Source: Candidatus Woesearchaeota archaeon
Lineage (GTDB): Archaea; Nanobdellota; Nanobdellia; Woesearchaeales; JACQSR01
DNA: 15,086 bases
Reading direction: 5' to 3'
Assembly (NCBI GenBank): GCA_023255615.1
Contig: JAHFLI010000011.1
Span: 1-15,086 of the forward strand
Shown here: one piece after another, positions 8,506-14,541 of the stretch
Layout of the letters: every line of letters begins with the position of its first letter
Numbering within the stretch: the first letter of the stretch is position 1
Made by a program: the position numbers and the translations under genes
The notes under the pieces: model-generated
What the model was told of the DNA's origin: nothing
Databases searched by the model: none
Seen by the model: the letters and a program-made list of their open reading frames with translations, nothing else

Positions 8506-8571
8506 TCATTCGTCGTCGTCTCCGCCACCACCGTCATCATCCGGATCTCCCGGCCAGCGTTGAGGGTTCAT
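8506..8571 (-). CDS. Acidic 21-aa micro-ORF
   Basis: Encodes a 21-residue peptide beginning MNPQRWPGDP and ending in Asp/Gly runs (DDDGGGGDDDE). The ATG at 8571 lies 1 nt after the stop of the preceding Cys-rich gene (TAAAATG), which favours translational coupling; no clear ribosome site is present. I do not recognise it. Support comes from its position in a tight co-directional train and its non-random composition, and both are modest evidence. It could be non-coding spacer. Confidence 0.35.
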   Translation of the reverse strand: MNPQRWPGDPDDDGGGGDDDE

Positions 8572-8572
8572 T

Positions 8573-8662
8573 TTACTTCTTTGATTTTTTCTTTGCTTTC
8601 TTTACACTTTTTTTCGGTTCCATTGATCCACAGGAACCTCCACAGCAACATTCATCTCCCAT
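8573..8662 (-). CDS. CCC-rich, lysine-tailed 29-aa microprotein
   Basis: A 29-aa protein. The N-terminal half is a cysteine cluster (MGDECCCGGSCGS, four Cys) and the C-terminal half is a lysine-rich tail (KKSVKKAKKKSKK). A strong GGAGGT (8669-8674) overlaps the preceding gene's stop and is placed 6 nt before the ATG at 8662; a nearer in-frame ATG at 8668 directly abuts the ribosome site and is too close, so 8662 is chosen. This is the best Shine-Dalgarno in the window, which is good evidence of translation. The function is unknown. The Cys cluster could bind metal or Fe-S, and the basic tail could bind RNA, DNA or membrane; both are inference. Confidence 0.7.
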   Translation of the reverse strand: MGDECCCGGSCGSMEPKKSVKKAKKKSKK

Positions 8663-8668
8663 TGTCAT

Positions 8669-8674
8669 ACCTCC
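8669..8674 (-). promoter_or_regulatory. Strong ribosome binding site GGAGGT that fixes a start
   Basis: GGAGGT overlaps the TAG of the upstream zinc-ribbon gene and lies 6 nt from the ATG at 8662. It selects that start over the abutting ATG at 8668 and argues that the 29-aa peptide is made. Confidence 0.75.
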
Positions 8675-8808
8675 TATTCGTCCGGTTGTGAGGCTCCACA
8701 CCAAGGACAGACTATTTTTGGAAATCGATGAGTATCAATGGAGAATTTGTATTTGCACTTCGTACAGATAAACTGTTTTCGTGAGCTTTCCTGTTTGAGC
8801 TGAGGCAT
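8674..8808 (-). CDS. Small zinc-ribbon protein, 44 aa
   Basis: A 44-aa protein with two knuckles, CTKC (residues 15-18) and CPWC (34-37), separated by 15 residues that include TFSI-like beta residues. This is a minimal treble-clef or zinc-ribbon fold that would bind one Zn. The ATG at 8808 begins 1 nt after the stop of the preceding zinc-ribbon gene, and its own stop overlaps the GGAGGT of the next gene, so it sits inside a compact operon. Such ribbons often act as small nucleic-acid or protein adaptors; the partner here is unknown. Confidence 0.72.
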   Translation of the reverse strand: MPQLKQESSRKQFICTKCKYKFSIDTHRFPKIVCPWCGASQPDE

Positions 8809-8809
8809 G

Positions 8810-8905
8810 TTATTCCTCTTTTTCTATGGTACTTCCGCACTCAGGACAATAATTATTAGTTACATCCTTTTTATCCAATTCATAATCGCAGAGGGGGCAT
8901 TTCAT
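8810..8905 (-). CDS. Minimal zinc-ribbon protein, 31 aa
   Basis: A 31-aa protein with CPLC (residues 3-6) and CPEC (20-23), the four ligands of one Zn site in a rubredoxin- or ribbon-like hairpin, and an acidic end (IEKEE). An in-frame GTG at 8929 would add eight residues (start MNEYDNTA); the ATG at 8905 is chosen because the conserved fold begins there, but neither start has a clear ribosome site. It is the first gene of the train and follows a TATA box at 8963-8971. The specific function is unknown. Confidence 0.65.
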   Translation of the reverse strand: MKCPLCDYELDKKDVTNNYCPECGSTIEKEE

Positions 8906-8962
8906 GGCGGTATTATCGTACTCGTTCACGCCGAGTTTATCGTCTCAAGGAGAGTATTCTGG

Positions 8963-8971
8963 ATATTTAAA
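8963..8971 (-). promoter_or_regulatory. TATA box for the zinc-ribbon micro-gene train
   Basis: Minus strand reads TTTAAATAT. The predicted transcript start is near 8941, upstream of the first zinc-ribbon gene. It lies just after the T-tract that ends the CorA gene. Confidence 0.55.
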
Positions 8972-8983
8972 CTTTTCTAAAAC

Positions 8984-9000
8984 AAAAAAATGGAAAAAAA
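8984..9000 (-). terminator. T-tract terminator after the CorA gene
   Basis: On the minus strand two T7 runs separated by CCA follow the CorA stop codon within 5-20 nt. Oligo-T tracts without hairpins are the usual archaeal intrinsic terminators. Confidence 0.6.
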
Positions 9001-9004
9001 TGGA

Positions 9005-9961
9005 TTAGATGACGATTCGTATCCATCCTTTGCGATAGAAGTAGTGGAACATCATTCCCGATATGATAATCATCATGATAATCATAATCCAGAATCCATT
9101 CGGAATGTCTTTTCCGGGAAGATTGGTAAAATTTGTTCCATAAATGCTGGAAAGAACGGTCAACGGTAAAGCGATTGTTGCGACAATGCTGAGCATTTTC
9201 ATGATTTCGTTCGTATTATTGTTAACGGCAGACATATAGACGTCAAATGTGTTGGCAATGGCTTCTCTATAGTTATCTATTGCATCACAGACGCGAATGG
9301 CATGATCATAGATATCACGAAAATACGGAATGGCATCTTTTGAGATGTAGGCATAATTTCCCATTCTCAAGTATGAAAGTTTATCACGCTGAGGAAGAGC
9401 AGTTCTCTTGACTAAAATAATCAAACGCTTCATATCTAAGATGTCTTTCATGATATGAGAACTTATATGTTTTGTTACCCTCTCTTCAATAACTTCGATG
9501 CGATCATCAATATGATCGAGAACGGGAAAGAAATTGTCTACCTGGATATCAAGAAGATAATGGAAAATAAAATCATTCCCTTGCTTGAAGAGTGAAGCGA
9601 GTTTGAGAGGATTGTTCTTGAGTTCCGAAAAGGTTTTGATCTCGTCAAGGTGATTGCTGATAAAGAAATTCCTTCCTAGAACGAAATCCAACTCCATGAT
9701 TTCAATGTGCTCTTTCTCCTGTACGCCATAAAAAACACAGAACAAATAATTGGGAAATTCTTCTACTTTAATTCTGGTCTGAGAATGTAACAAATCTTCA
9801 ATAGTTAACGGATGAAGATTAAAAACAGTTTTGAGAATGTCTTCCTCTTTTTTGGTAATATTGGTTACATCAACCCAGAGCTGTTTCTTTTTTAATTTCC
9901 CCAGATCTTTTACATCTCCTCTTTTTACTGATCCCTTTTCATAATAAAAAATGTCGAACAT
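9005..9961 (-). CDS. corA: CorA-type Mg2+/Co2+ (divalent metal) transporter, GTN variant
   Basis: A 318-aa inner-membrane channel subunit of the CorA/Mrs2 family, expected to form a pentamer. The N-terminal alpha/beta cytoplasmic domain includes LHPLTIEDLLHSQTR (about 49-63), typical of CorA, followed by long helices (about 130-250) that lead into TM1 (about 254-273). The signature after TM1 is YGTNF (G275-T276-N277) where most CorA proteins have YGMNF. A short acidic-poor loop and TM2 (about 291-310) follow, then a basic end (RKGW). The family assignment is firm. The Met to Thr change in the pore-mouth signature is unusual; ion selectivity is therefore uncertain, and a ZntB-like or other divalent specificity is possible. 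The ATG at 9961 lies about 28 nt from a TATA box, suggesting a leaderless transcript. Confidence 0.92.
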   Translation of the reverse strand: MFDIFYYEKGSVKRGDVKDLGKLKKKQLWVDVTNITKKEEDILKTVFNLHPLTIEDLLHSQTRIKVEEFPNYLFCVFYGVQEKEHIEIMELDFVLGRNFFISNHLDEIKTFSELKNNPLKLASLFKQGNDFIFHYLLDIQVDNFFPVLDHIDDRIEVIEERVTKHISSHIMKDILDMKRLIILVKRTALPQRDKLSYLRMGNYAYISKDAIPYFRDIYDHAIRVCDAIDNYREAIANTFDVYMSAVNNNTNEIMKMLSIVATIALPLTVLSSIYGTNFTNLPGKDIPNGFWIMIIMMIIISGMMFHYFYRKGWIRIVI

Positions 9962-9984
9962 ATCTTCTGTTATGAAAAATTGAG

Positions 9985-9993
9985 ATTATAAAG
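9985..9993 (-). promoter_or_regulatory. TATA box of the CorA gene
   Basis: Minus strand reads CTTTATAAT, centred about 28 nt before the ATG at 9961. Confidence 0.6.
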
Positions 9994-10021
9994 ATTGTGA
10001 ATATGGATTTGAGGAAATAAA

Positions 10022-10435
10022 CTAACCAAATCTGGATTTTGCCCCATCCAATGTTTCGGCTTTATTCCACATTTGACTGAATAAGAACTCTTCTTCAGGA
10101 GTCATTACTTTTGCAAGAAGGAGTCCCGGGATTGCGCGAGACTCTGTTCTTACTTGATACTCGCCGTACATAGTTACCACAAGATCCTGCTCTGAAGCGG
10201 CAGCAAGACTGATAATTAATGGTTCTATTGAGAAAGGCTTCTTGTTCGCATCTGGAATATGTAATCCCATCACATTCAGACGATAATGACCATGCTGAAG
10301 AAAACCATACACCATTCTGTCGACGTCCTTTATTGGAGCGAATCCTCGGGGAATTCCTGAAACCCGCACTAAGTTTCCATGTGTGCATAGTACAATATCG
10401 TCTAATTCTTTGATTGATTTATAATCGCTTCTCAT
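10022..10435 (-). CDS. Unrecognised 137-aa cytoplasmic protein, weakly HPr-like
   Basis: I do not recognise this family. It has no signal peptide or TM helix. The sequence is mixed alpha/beta: strands around IVLCTHGNLVRVSG (14-27) and a stretch from HYRLNVMGLHIPD (50-62) through SLAAASEQDLVVTMYGEYQV to TESRAIPGLLLAKV. That stretch loosely recalls HPr proteins, which have a GLH phospho-histidine followed by a helix, a strand and a Ser-x(n)-Leu-Leu helix, but the normal RPA after the histidine is missing and an insertion would be needed. The ATG at 10435 is about 26 nt from a strong TATA box, so it is a single leaderless gene. The competing reading frame in the same region has no such promoter and is treated as a shadow. 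Confidence 0.75.
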   Translation of the reverse strand: MRSDYKSIKELDDIVLCTHGNLVRVSGIPRGFAPIKDVDRMVYGFLQHGHYRLNVMGLHIPDANKKPFSIEPLIISLAAASEQDLVVTMYGEYQVRTESRAIPGLLLAKVMTPEEEFLFSQMWNKAETLDGAKSRFG

Positions 10436-10455
10436 AGAGTAAAAAAACGACAGAC

Positions 10456-10465
10456 AATTTATAAA
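10456..10465 (-). promoter_or_regulatory. TATA box of the 137-aa gene
   Basis: Minus strand reads TTTATAAATT, centred about 26 nt before the ATG at 10435. It is a near-perfect archaeal box and indicates a leaderless message. Confidence 0.65.
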
Positions 10466-10499
10466 TCTTTCCTTCTGTTACTACTATTAAGTCTATATT

Positions 10500-10938
10500 T
10501 TAGAACATGATACTTTTCTTTCTCAATGTGTTCTGTATGTGTTCAAACTCTTCTTTCGTCATCTTTTTATGTTTCCAGGTTTGGATTTTAATGCGATCAC
10601 GTTTGTCTCTTGGAATAATGTGAACATGAGTATGAAGAACGTGTTGCCCTGCCGATTGGCCGTCATTCAGCAAAAGGTTACATCCGCTATGTGTTTTTCT
10701 AAGCAGTTTCACAATTTTGAGCATGATGAATAAAATCTTGAGCAATGTCATTTCGAACATCCTCAAATTTTTCAATGTGTTTTTTTGGAGTAACGATGAT
10801 GTGTGCATCTTCATGCAGAGGAAGATTAATACATAGAAAAGAGATTGAGTATTTTGTTTGCCACAATGTCTGAAACGGAAATCCATTCACATGCGTTTTT
10901 CTTTTTCCCGTTATAAAGTCACAAAATAAACAGCCCAT
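10500..10938 (-). pseudogene. HIT-family hydrolase gene with a one-base frameshift
   Basis: Histidine-triad proteins hydrolyse nucleoside phosphoramidates and dinucleotides. The N-terminal part (MGCLFCDFITGK, LHEDAHIIVTPKKHIE) is in one frame and ends at a stop near 10699. The C-terminal part, with NLLLNDGQSAGQ and the catalytic triad HTHVHIIPR, is in the next frame. Removing one A from an A4 run (10715-10718, TTTT on the plus strand) joins them as ...FIHHAQ-IVKLLRK..., giving a normal 145-aa protein with the triad at H102, H104 and H106. Both halves are otherwise intact, so this is either a recent mutation or a sequencing/assembly error in a homopolymer. The start is set at ATG 10938 because it lies about 28 nt from the TATA box and gives the usual short N-terminus before the CxxC; the ATG at 10950 would be too close to the box. 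Confidence 0.85.
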
Positions 10939-10961
10939 ACTCGTTTTCATCTCTCGTTGTT

Positions 10962-10970
10962 CTTAAATAT
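10962..10970 (-). promoter_or_regulatory. TATA box of the HIT gene (divergent promoter)
   Basis: Minus strand reads ATATTTAAG, about 28 nt before the ATG at 10938. It stands almost back to back with the HAD gene's box at 10978-10986. Confidence 0.55.
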
Positions 10971-10977
10971 TGTGAAA

Positions 10978-10986
10978 GAATAAATA
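10978..10986 (+). promoter_or_regulatory. TATA-like box of the HAD hydrolase gene (divergent promoter)
   Basis: Reads GAATAAATA, centred about 26 nt before the ATG at 11009. This spacing selects the ATG at 11009 over the in-frame GTG at 10988, which would overlap the promoter. Confidence 0.5.
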
Positions 10987-11008
10987 GGTGCTTCCTTCTT
11001 TTATCATC

Positions 11009-11614
11009 ATGATTACGACAATTATCTTTGATTATGGCGGCGTTCTCGGCTCAGATGCCACTGAATGGAGCACAAGATTCAAGGATATTGCACGTATTCT
11101 TAAACTTACACCAGCACAACTTGACGCATTATGGAAGAGCATGTGGCCAGCTCTTGGAACCGGACACGTTTCCTTGAATGAGTTTTGGAGAGCAGCGCTG
11201 AAGAAGTCCGGGAAAAAAGAAAAGAGAGGAACGCTAATGAATATCTATCGTAGAAACATCTTTCTTAACGTGCATATGCTCGATATGGTACTAACACTAA
11301 AGAAAAAAGGCTTTATTCTTGCTCTTCTTGCCAATGAATCTCGAGAAGGAATGAAGATGAAAAAAGAAAAATTTTCTCTCGATAAGGTATTTGATACCAT
11401 CTATTGCTCTGCTGATCTTGGTGTGGTCAAGCCTGATCCTCACATCTTTAAATACGTCATGAACGATTTGAAAACGCCTCCAGAAAAGATTCTTTTCATT
11501 GATGATCGGAAAGAAAATATACGTGCTGCAAAAAAATTAGGTATACGTACTATCTTATTTAGAAACGACGCTCATGCGCGAAAAGCACTTCATAAGTTAC
11601 ATCTTCTTCCATAA
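11009..11614 (+). CDS. HAD-superfamily hydrolase
   Basis: A 201-aa HAD-fold phosphohydrolase-like protein of the epoxide-hydrolase/YihX-type branch. Motif I is FDYGGVLG with nucleophile D8; the second Asp of classical DxD is replaced by Gly, as is common in this branch. Residues 20-80 form a helical cap. Motif II is LLANES (106-111), with Ala108 where Ser or Thr is usual. Motif III is K141 in GVVKPDPHIF, and motif IV is FIDDRKEN (163-170). The substrate cannot be told from sequence; small sugar or nucleotide phosphates are typical. An in-frame GTG at 10988 would add seven residues but lies next to the TATA-like box. The gene is transcribed divergently from the HIT gene, and MsrB follows 33 nt downstream under its own TATA box. 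Confidence 0.85.
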   Translation: MITTIIFDYGGVLGSDATEWSTRFKDIARILKLTPAQLDALWKSMWPALGTGHVSLNEFWRAALKKSGKKEKRGTLMNIYRRNIFLNVHMLDMVLTLKKKGFILALLANESREGMKMKKEKFSLDKVFDTIYCSADLGVVKPDPHIFKYVMNDLKTPPEKILFIDDRKENIRAAKKLGIRTILFRNDAHARKALHKLHLLP

Positions 11615-11623
11615 TATTTAATA
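11614..11623 (+). promoter_or_regulatory. TATA box of msrB
   Basis: Reads ATATTTAATA, centred about 29 nt before the ATG at 11648, overlapping the end of the HAD gene. It implies a leaderless or 2-3 nt leader transcript. Confidence 0.5.
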
Positions 11624-11647
11624 ACTCGTTTTGTTATTTCTATAAGT

Positions 11648-12061
11648 ATGAAACAAAAAATGCCTCAAACGGATGATGAATGGAAAAAAGACCTAAGCCC
11701 AGAACAATACCGTGTCTTGCGGCAGAAAGGAACAGAACCAGCATTTACCGGAGCGTATTGGAACAATAAGAAGAAAGGGATGTATGTCTGTGCCGGATGT
11801 GGTCATGATTTATTTTCTTCAGACGCTAAATTTGATTCGGGGACGGGATGGCCGAGTTTTACTGATCCGGCGGTCAAGGAAAATGTTGAAACAAGATCAG
11901 ACAACAGTCTCTTTATGCAACGAACTGAAGTCGTGTGCAAACATTGTGGAGGTCATTTAGGTCATGTCTTTGATGATGGTCCAATGCCAGGAAAAAAGAG
12001 ATATTGTATTAATTCGTGTTCGTTGGATTTTAAAGAAGGAAAAGAAAAAAATAAAAAATAA
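11648..12061 (+). CDS. msrB: Peptide-methionine (R)-S-oxide reductase MsrB
   Basis: Reduces methionine-R-sulfoxide in proteins, in the cytoplasm. The protein is 137 aa and full length. The two structural zinc pairs are C48-x2-C51 (CAGC) and C97-x2-C100 (CKHC). The catalytic Cys is C120 in RYCINS, with the substrate-site motif SGTGWPSF (64-71) and GHLGHVFDDGP (102-112). The usual resolving Cys in SGCGWPSF is replaced by Thr66, and an additional Cys occurs at 124 (RYCINSCSL), so recycling may use C124 or go directly to thioredoxin; this is inference. The ATG at 11648 fits the TATA spacing. The gene ends 5 nt from the convergent gene at 12067. Confidence 0.96.
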   Translation: MKQKMPQTDDEWKKDLSPEQYRVLRQKGTEPAFTGAYWNNKKKGMYVCAGCGHDLFSSDAKFDSGTGWPSFTDPAVKENVETRSDNSLFMQRTEVVCKHCGGHLGHVFDDGPMPGKKRYCINSCSLDFKEGKEKNKK

Positions 12062-12062
12062 T
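12043..12062 (-). terminator. T-rich terminator for the 158-aa secreted protein gene
   Basis: Read on the minus strand, a T6-A-T7-C-T4 stretch starts about 5 nt after the stop of the 12067-12543 gene. It lies inside the 3' end of the convergent msrB gene, so the two transcripts would overlap. Confidence 0.5.
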
Positions 12063-12066
12063 CATT

Positions 12067-12543
12067 CTAATTGATCAACGCATAGGTTAACTGTGATCCT
12101 TCAATAGGTGTTGAGACACAAACGAATCTCAAATAAGGTGTATCACCGTCAAATGATACTGCATTAACAATGCATTCTGGTCGCTTAATAACATGAGGAA
12201 CTGAAAATTCTGCTACATAGTTTCCTATAATCGTTGAGTTCTTAGTATAGTCTGGATCTTGAATCGTGAAATCAGATCTGATCTCATCAGGACACCAACC
12301 AATCGGACCGATATTCGGATTATCAACGCATGTTCCATCCAAAAGAACGACATGTTTGACATTGGTTTTGGGAATCGCATTTATTTGTGATTGCAAATCG
12401 GTAACTTTTTGCTGAAGATCAAGAATCGCTTTCCAGATTTTCAAAAATGGACCGATAAACGTTGCGTCTTCCTTTGCCGAAACTGACACTGTTGTTATTA
12501 CTAATACGACTAAAAAAATTCCGAGAAGTGTTGTTCCTTTCAT
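12067..12543 (-). CDS. Secreted protein with short coiled coil
   Basis: A 158-aa protein with an N-terminal signal peptide (residues 1-23; hydrophobic LLGIFLVVLVITTVSV then SAKED). Residues 34-55 are a short amphipathic helix of coiled-coil type (IWKAILDLQQKVTDLQSQI). The rest is a beta-rich domain with two Cys close together (CVDNPNIGPIGWC) and two more near the end, which could form two disulfides. I do not recognise the domain; similar short secreted proteins with a LQ-rich helix are, in my recollection, frequent in DPANN genomes. The ATG at 12543 lies about 27 nt from a strong TATA box, consistent with a leaderless message. It converges with msrB. Confidence 0.8.
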   Translation of the reverse strand: MKGTTLLGIFLVVLVITTVSVSAKEDATFIGPFLKIWKAILDLQQKVTDLQSQINAIPKTNVKHVVLLDGTCVDNPNIGPIGWCPDEIRSDFTIQDPDYTKNSTIIGNYVAEFSVPHVIKRPECIVNAVSFDGDTPYLRFVCVSTPIEGSQLTYALIN

Positions 12544-12564
12544 AGGACAAAGGGAATCGATGTT

Positions 12565-12575
12565 GGTTTATAAAC
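12565..12575 (-). promoter_or_regulatory. TATA box of the secreted protein gene
   Basis: Minus strand reads GTTTATAAACC, a near-palindromic box centred about 27 nt before the ATG at 12543. Confidence 0.6.
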
Positions 12576-12645
12576 ATTCATATCAGCGGCATTTCGTTCG
12601 TGGAATGTTTTGCTTTATTATGAGCCAATGAAGACATAATCGAAA

Positions 12646-12656
12646 TTTTTATAAAC
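12646..12656 (+). promoter_or_regulatory. TATA box of the 58-aa PLDc_N-like gene
   Basis: Reads TTTTTATAAAC, centred 26 nt before the ATG at 12677, implying a leaderless transcript. This spacing supports the reality of the short gene. Confidence 0.65.
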
Positions 12657-12676
12657 TGTAAATACCCCCAATAATT

Positions 12677-12853
12677 ATGCCCTTACTCAGAGCGATTATA
12701 GGAATTGCATGGATCATCGTCTTAATTTGGGCCTTTGTAGATATCTATAAGACTAAAAACAAAGACACCGGTTGGAAACTAATTTGGACATTAGTGTGCC
12801 TCATCCCTCTGATCGGTGTATTCATTTATTATTTTGTTGCTCACGGGAAATAA
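12677..12853 (+). CDS. PLDc_N-like small membrane protein, 58 aa
   Basis: A 58-aa protein with two TM helices (about residues 5-22 and 35-54). Between them is a polar loop, DIYKTKNKDTGWK, then TLVCLIPLIGVFIYYFV ending in HGK. The pattern of a polar Asp after helix 1, a K-x-x-W before helix 2, and P-x-x-G-x-x-x-Y in helix 2 fits the PLDc_N family (the membrane part found alone or in front of phospholipase D domains). It is complete, with no enzyme domain attached. Its role in archaea is not known. It stands alone between divergent and convergent neighbours with its own TATA box. Confidence 0.75.
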   Translation: MPLLRAIIGIAWIIVLIWAFVDIYKTKNKDTGWKLIWTLVCLIPLIGVFIYYFVAHGK

Positions 12854-12954
12854 TTCCAACATCTTTTTAATATGTATCTCATTCTTATTGAATTGTGAAA
12901 TATCTTGTTGATTGTTGACGGCGAAAAAGAGAATTACGCGTCGAACAAGAACGA

Positions 12955-14121
12955 TTAGATGATGCCGTCGAATCCCTTTAATTGAACTTTTCCTTCATTG
13001 TTCCAAAAATCTAATTCGGATGTTTTTTCGTCAACTTTATACTGCCTATCTAGTCTTTGCTTTGCGTAATCTGCCGTTTTCTTTCCGCTCAAGCCGACTT
13101 GAGGGGTTGGTTTAAGATAATCCATTGATGCACATTCATTTCCTGAGAGAACAAGATCATGATATTTTGGAAAATCGATCCAGGTATGCCATTTTCCATT
13201 GATGTTGAATTTCTTTTTTGCCATCATGACCACGCGCGATGGAATGTGCTCAGAGACAATTTCATAATCAGGAAGAGAGTGAATCAGTTCTTGAGAAAAG
13301 GAAACGACGTCTTCGTGCAGCGGCATGTTTTCGAGCGATAATCGTTGACGAGAAGCTCCAACAAACATGTATGCTTTGACTTCGATAAAATCTGGATTTC
13401 CTTTCATAATTAATTTCGCGTAATTCTCTGGTTCAAGATCATTCATTCCTTTGATCAAGGTTAATCGAATAGTCGTTCGATGTTTTTTTTCTTTCATATA
13501 ATCCAAACTCTGATTCAAACGTTCCCAGAAATCTGAAAATAAGGGAACATCGATCTCTTTCAATAATTCTTTGTTTGGTGCGTCGAGAGAAATGTAAAGT
13601 TGCGTCACCGTATTCAGATCACGAATTTGTTCGGGATATTGTGCATTGGTTACGAGAAACGTTGAAATTCCTTTTTCATTGAACGATGAAATCAATTCAT
13701 TTATGCGCGGATAAATAATTGGCTCTCCCGTCAGCGATAGCGCAACATGCTTCACCGTTCTTGATGCGTCATACGCCGGCATGTTTACATTTCGATAGCC
13801 CTTCAAGCCCGCAAGTAAATTATGATGTGCGTTCACACTATTTTGAAGAATAAATTGAGGATCATCAACATCCCATTTCCATTCTTTTGACACGGGTGCT
13901 TTATAGCCACGCCAACAAAACGAACAACGATTTGCACAGCTGATCGATGTTGTCATCTGCATGCATTGATTGCTCATAATGCCATAGAATTTTAGTTTAT
14001 AGCAGCCACCTTCTCCCTTGACCATTTTTTTTGTCCAGCCGCAGACCTTTACTGCACTATGGCTGCCAATAATACGATACTGCTGCTTTTCGAGTTCTTG
14101 CTTTTCTTCCGCAGTGAGCAT
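12955..14121 (-). CDS. taw1: Taw1 / TYW1: tRNA(Phe) 4-demethylwyosine synthase
   Basis: A 388-aa radical SAM enzyme that joins pyruvate carbons to N1-methylguanosine-37 of tRNA(Phe) to make 4-demethylwyosine (imG-14), an archaeal and eukaryotic pathway. It has two Fe-S clusters: the radical SAM site C62-x3-C66-x2-C69 (CANRCSFC), and a second cluster with C27, C40 and C53. K42 in GCYKLKFYG is near the lysine reported to hold pyruvate in M. jannaschii/P. abyssi enzymes. Other family marks are SLTGEP (glycine-rich SAM contact, about 129-134), YISLDAP and the C-terminal HTWIDFPKYHDLV. Length and order match archaeal Taw1. The ATG at 14121 fits a TATA box at 14143-14151. This gene is a strong argument that the window is archaeal. 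Confidence 0.96.
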   Translation of the reverse strand: MLTAEEKQELEKQQYRIIGSHSAVKVCGWTKKMVKGEGGCYKLKFYGIMSNQCMQMTTSISCANRCSFCWRGYKAPVSKEWKWDVDDPQFILQNSVNAHHNLLAGLKGYRNVNMPAYDASRTVKHVALSLTGEPIIYPRINELISSFNEKGISTFLVTNAQYPEQIRDLNTVTQLYISLDAPNKELLKEIDVPLFSDFWERLNQSLDYMKEKKHRTTIRLTLIKGMNDLEPENYAKLIMKGNPDFIEVKAYMFVGASRQRLSLENMPLHEDVVSFSQELIHSLPDYEIVSEHIPSRVVMMAKKKFNINGKWHTWIDFPKYHDLVLSGNECASMDYLKPTPQVGLSGKKTADYAKQRLDRQYKVDEKTSELDFWNNEGKVQLKGFDGII

Positions 14122-14142
14122 ACAATGAAGATATAGAAATCT

Positions 14143-14151
14143 GATTAAAAA
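14143..14151 (-). promoter_or_regulatory. TATA box of taw1
   Basis: Minus strand reads TTTTTAATC, centred about 26 nt before the ATG at 14121. It lies directly after the stop of the broken upstream gene. Confidence 0.5.
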
Positions 14152-14154
14152 GGT

Positions 14155-14541
14155 TTATGAAAAATATATCCCCAGGGGTTTTTGTTGAAGATGTAGTGTT
14201 CGATTTATAAGTGCATCTGCCGGGGTAGCACATTCTTTTAGATAAGATCCTTTTTGCGACGCCAGCGCCTCCAATTCAAAAGGAAAGGTACGAAACGCGT
14301 TTGAGAACTCACTTCTTTGTCGTGGGGTGGCCGGGATTGCTTCTACAACACATAGCCGATCAAAAAGAGTATCAACCTTCTCATCAATTTCGTCTGTGAT
14401 AGCTCTCACTAAATCTCTTTTCATTTCCAGAGCCCTGATATCGTCAAATGGAACAAGAAGATGTGTTGGATCATGAATAGAAATATTTTTACTTCCACCG
14501 TTGCGATCAATATAAGAATTATATCGATCCCCAAGAAAACG
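14155..14541 (-). pseudogene. C-terminal half of a gene split by an in-frame stop
   Basis: From the codon after the TAA at 14542-14544 the same frame stays open for 39 codons (starting RFLGDRYNSYIDRNGG) into an 89-aa stretch beginning at ATG 14424 (MKRDLVRAITDEIDEKVD), and then to a stop at 14155. There is no usable start codon between the TAA and that ATG. The protein text is well formed (charged helices, VVEAIPATPRQRSEF, FPFELEALASQKGS) and reads on naturally from the N-terminal half, which suggests that one gene of about 225 codons lost function. I do not recognise the family. If the 89-aa part is translated alone from 14424, it would have no visible ribosome site. Confidence 0.55.

Noticed and set aside
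10095..10388. 97-codon minus-strand frame inside the 137-aa gene
   Set aside because: It lacks the TATA spacing of the main frame and has a composition (many Cys, Asn, Arg) typical of shadow translation.
12917..12969. Inverted repeat gacggc / gccgtc spanning the taw1 stop codon, with a T5 run nearby
   Set aside because: Only six bases pair across a loop of about 41 nt, and nearby bases do not extend the stem; this is at chance level.
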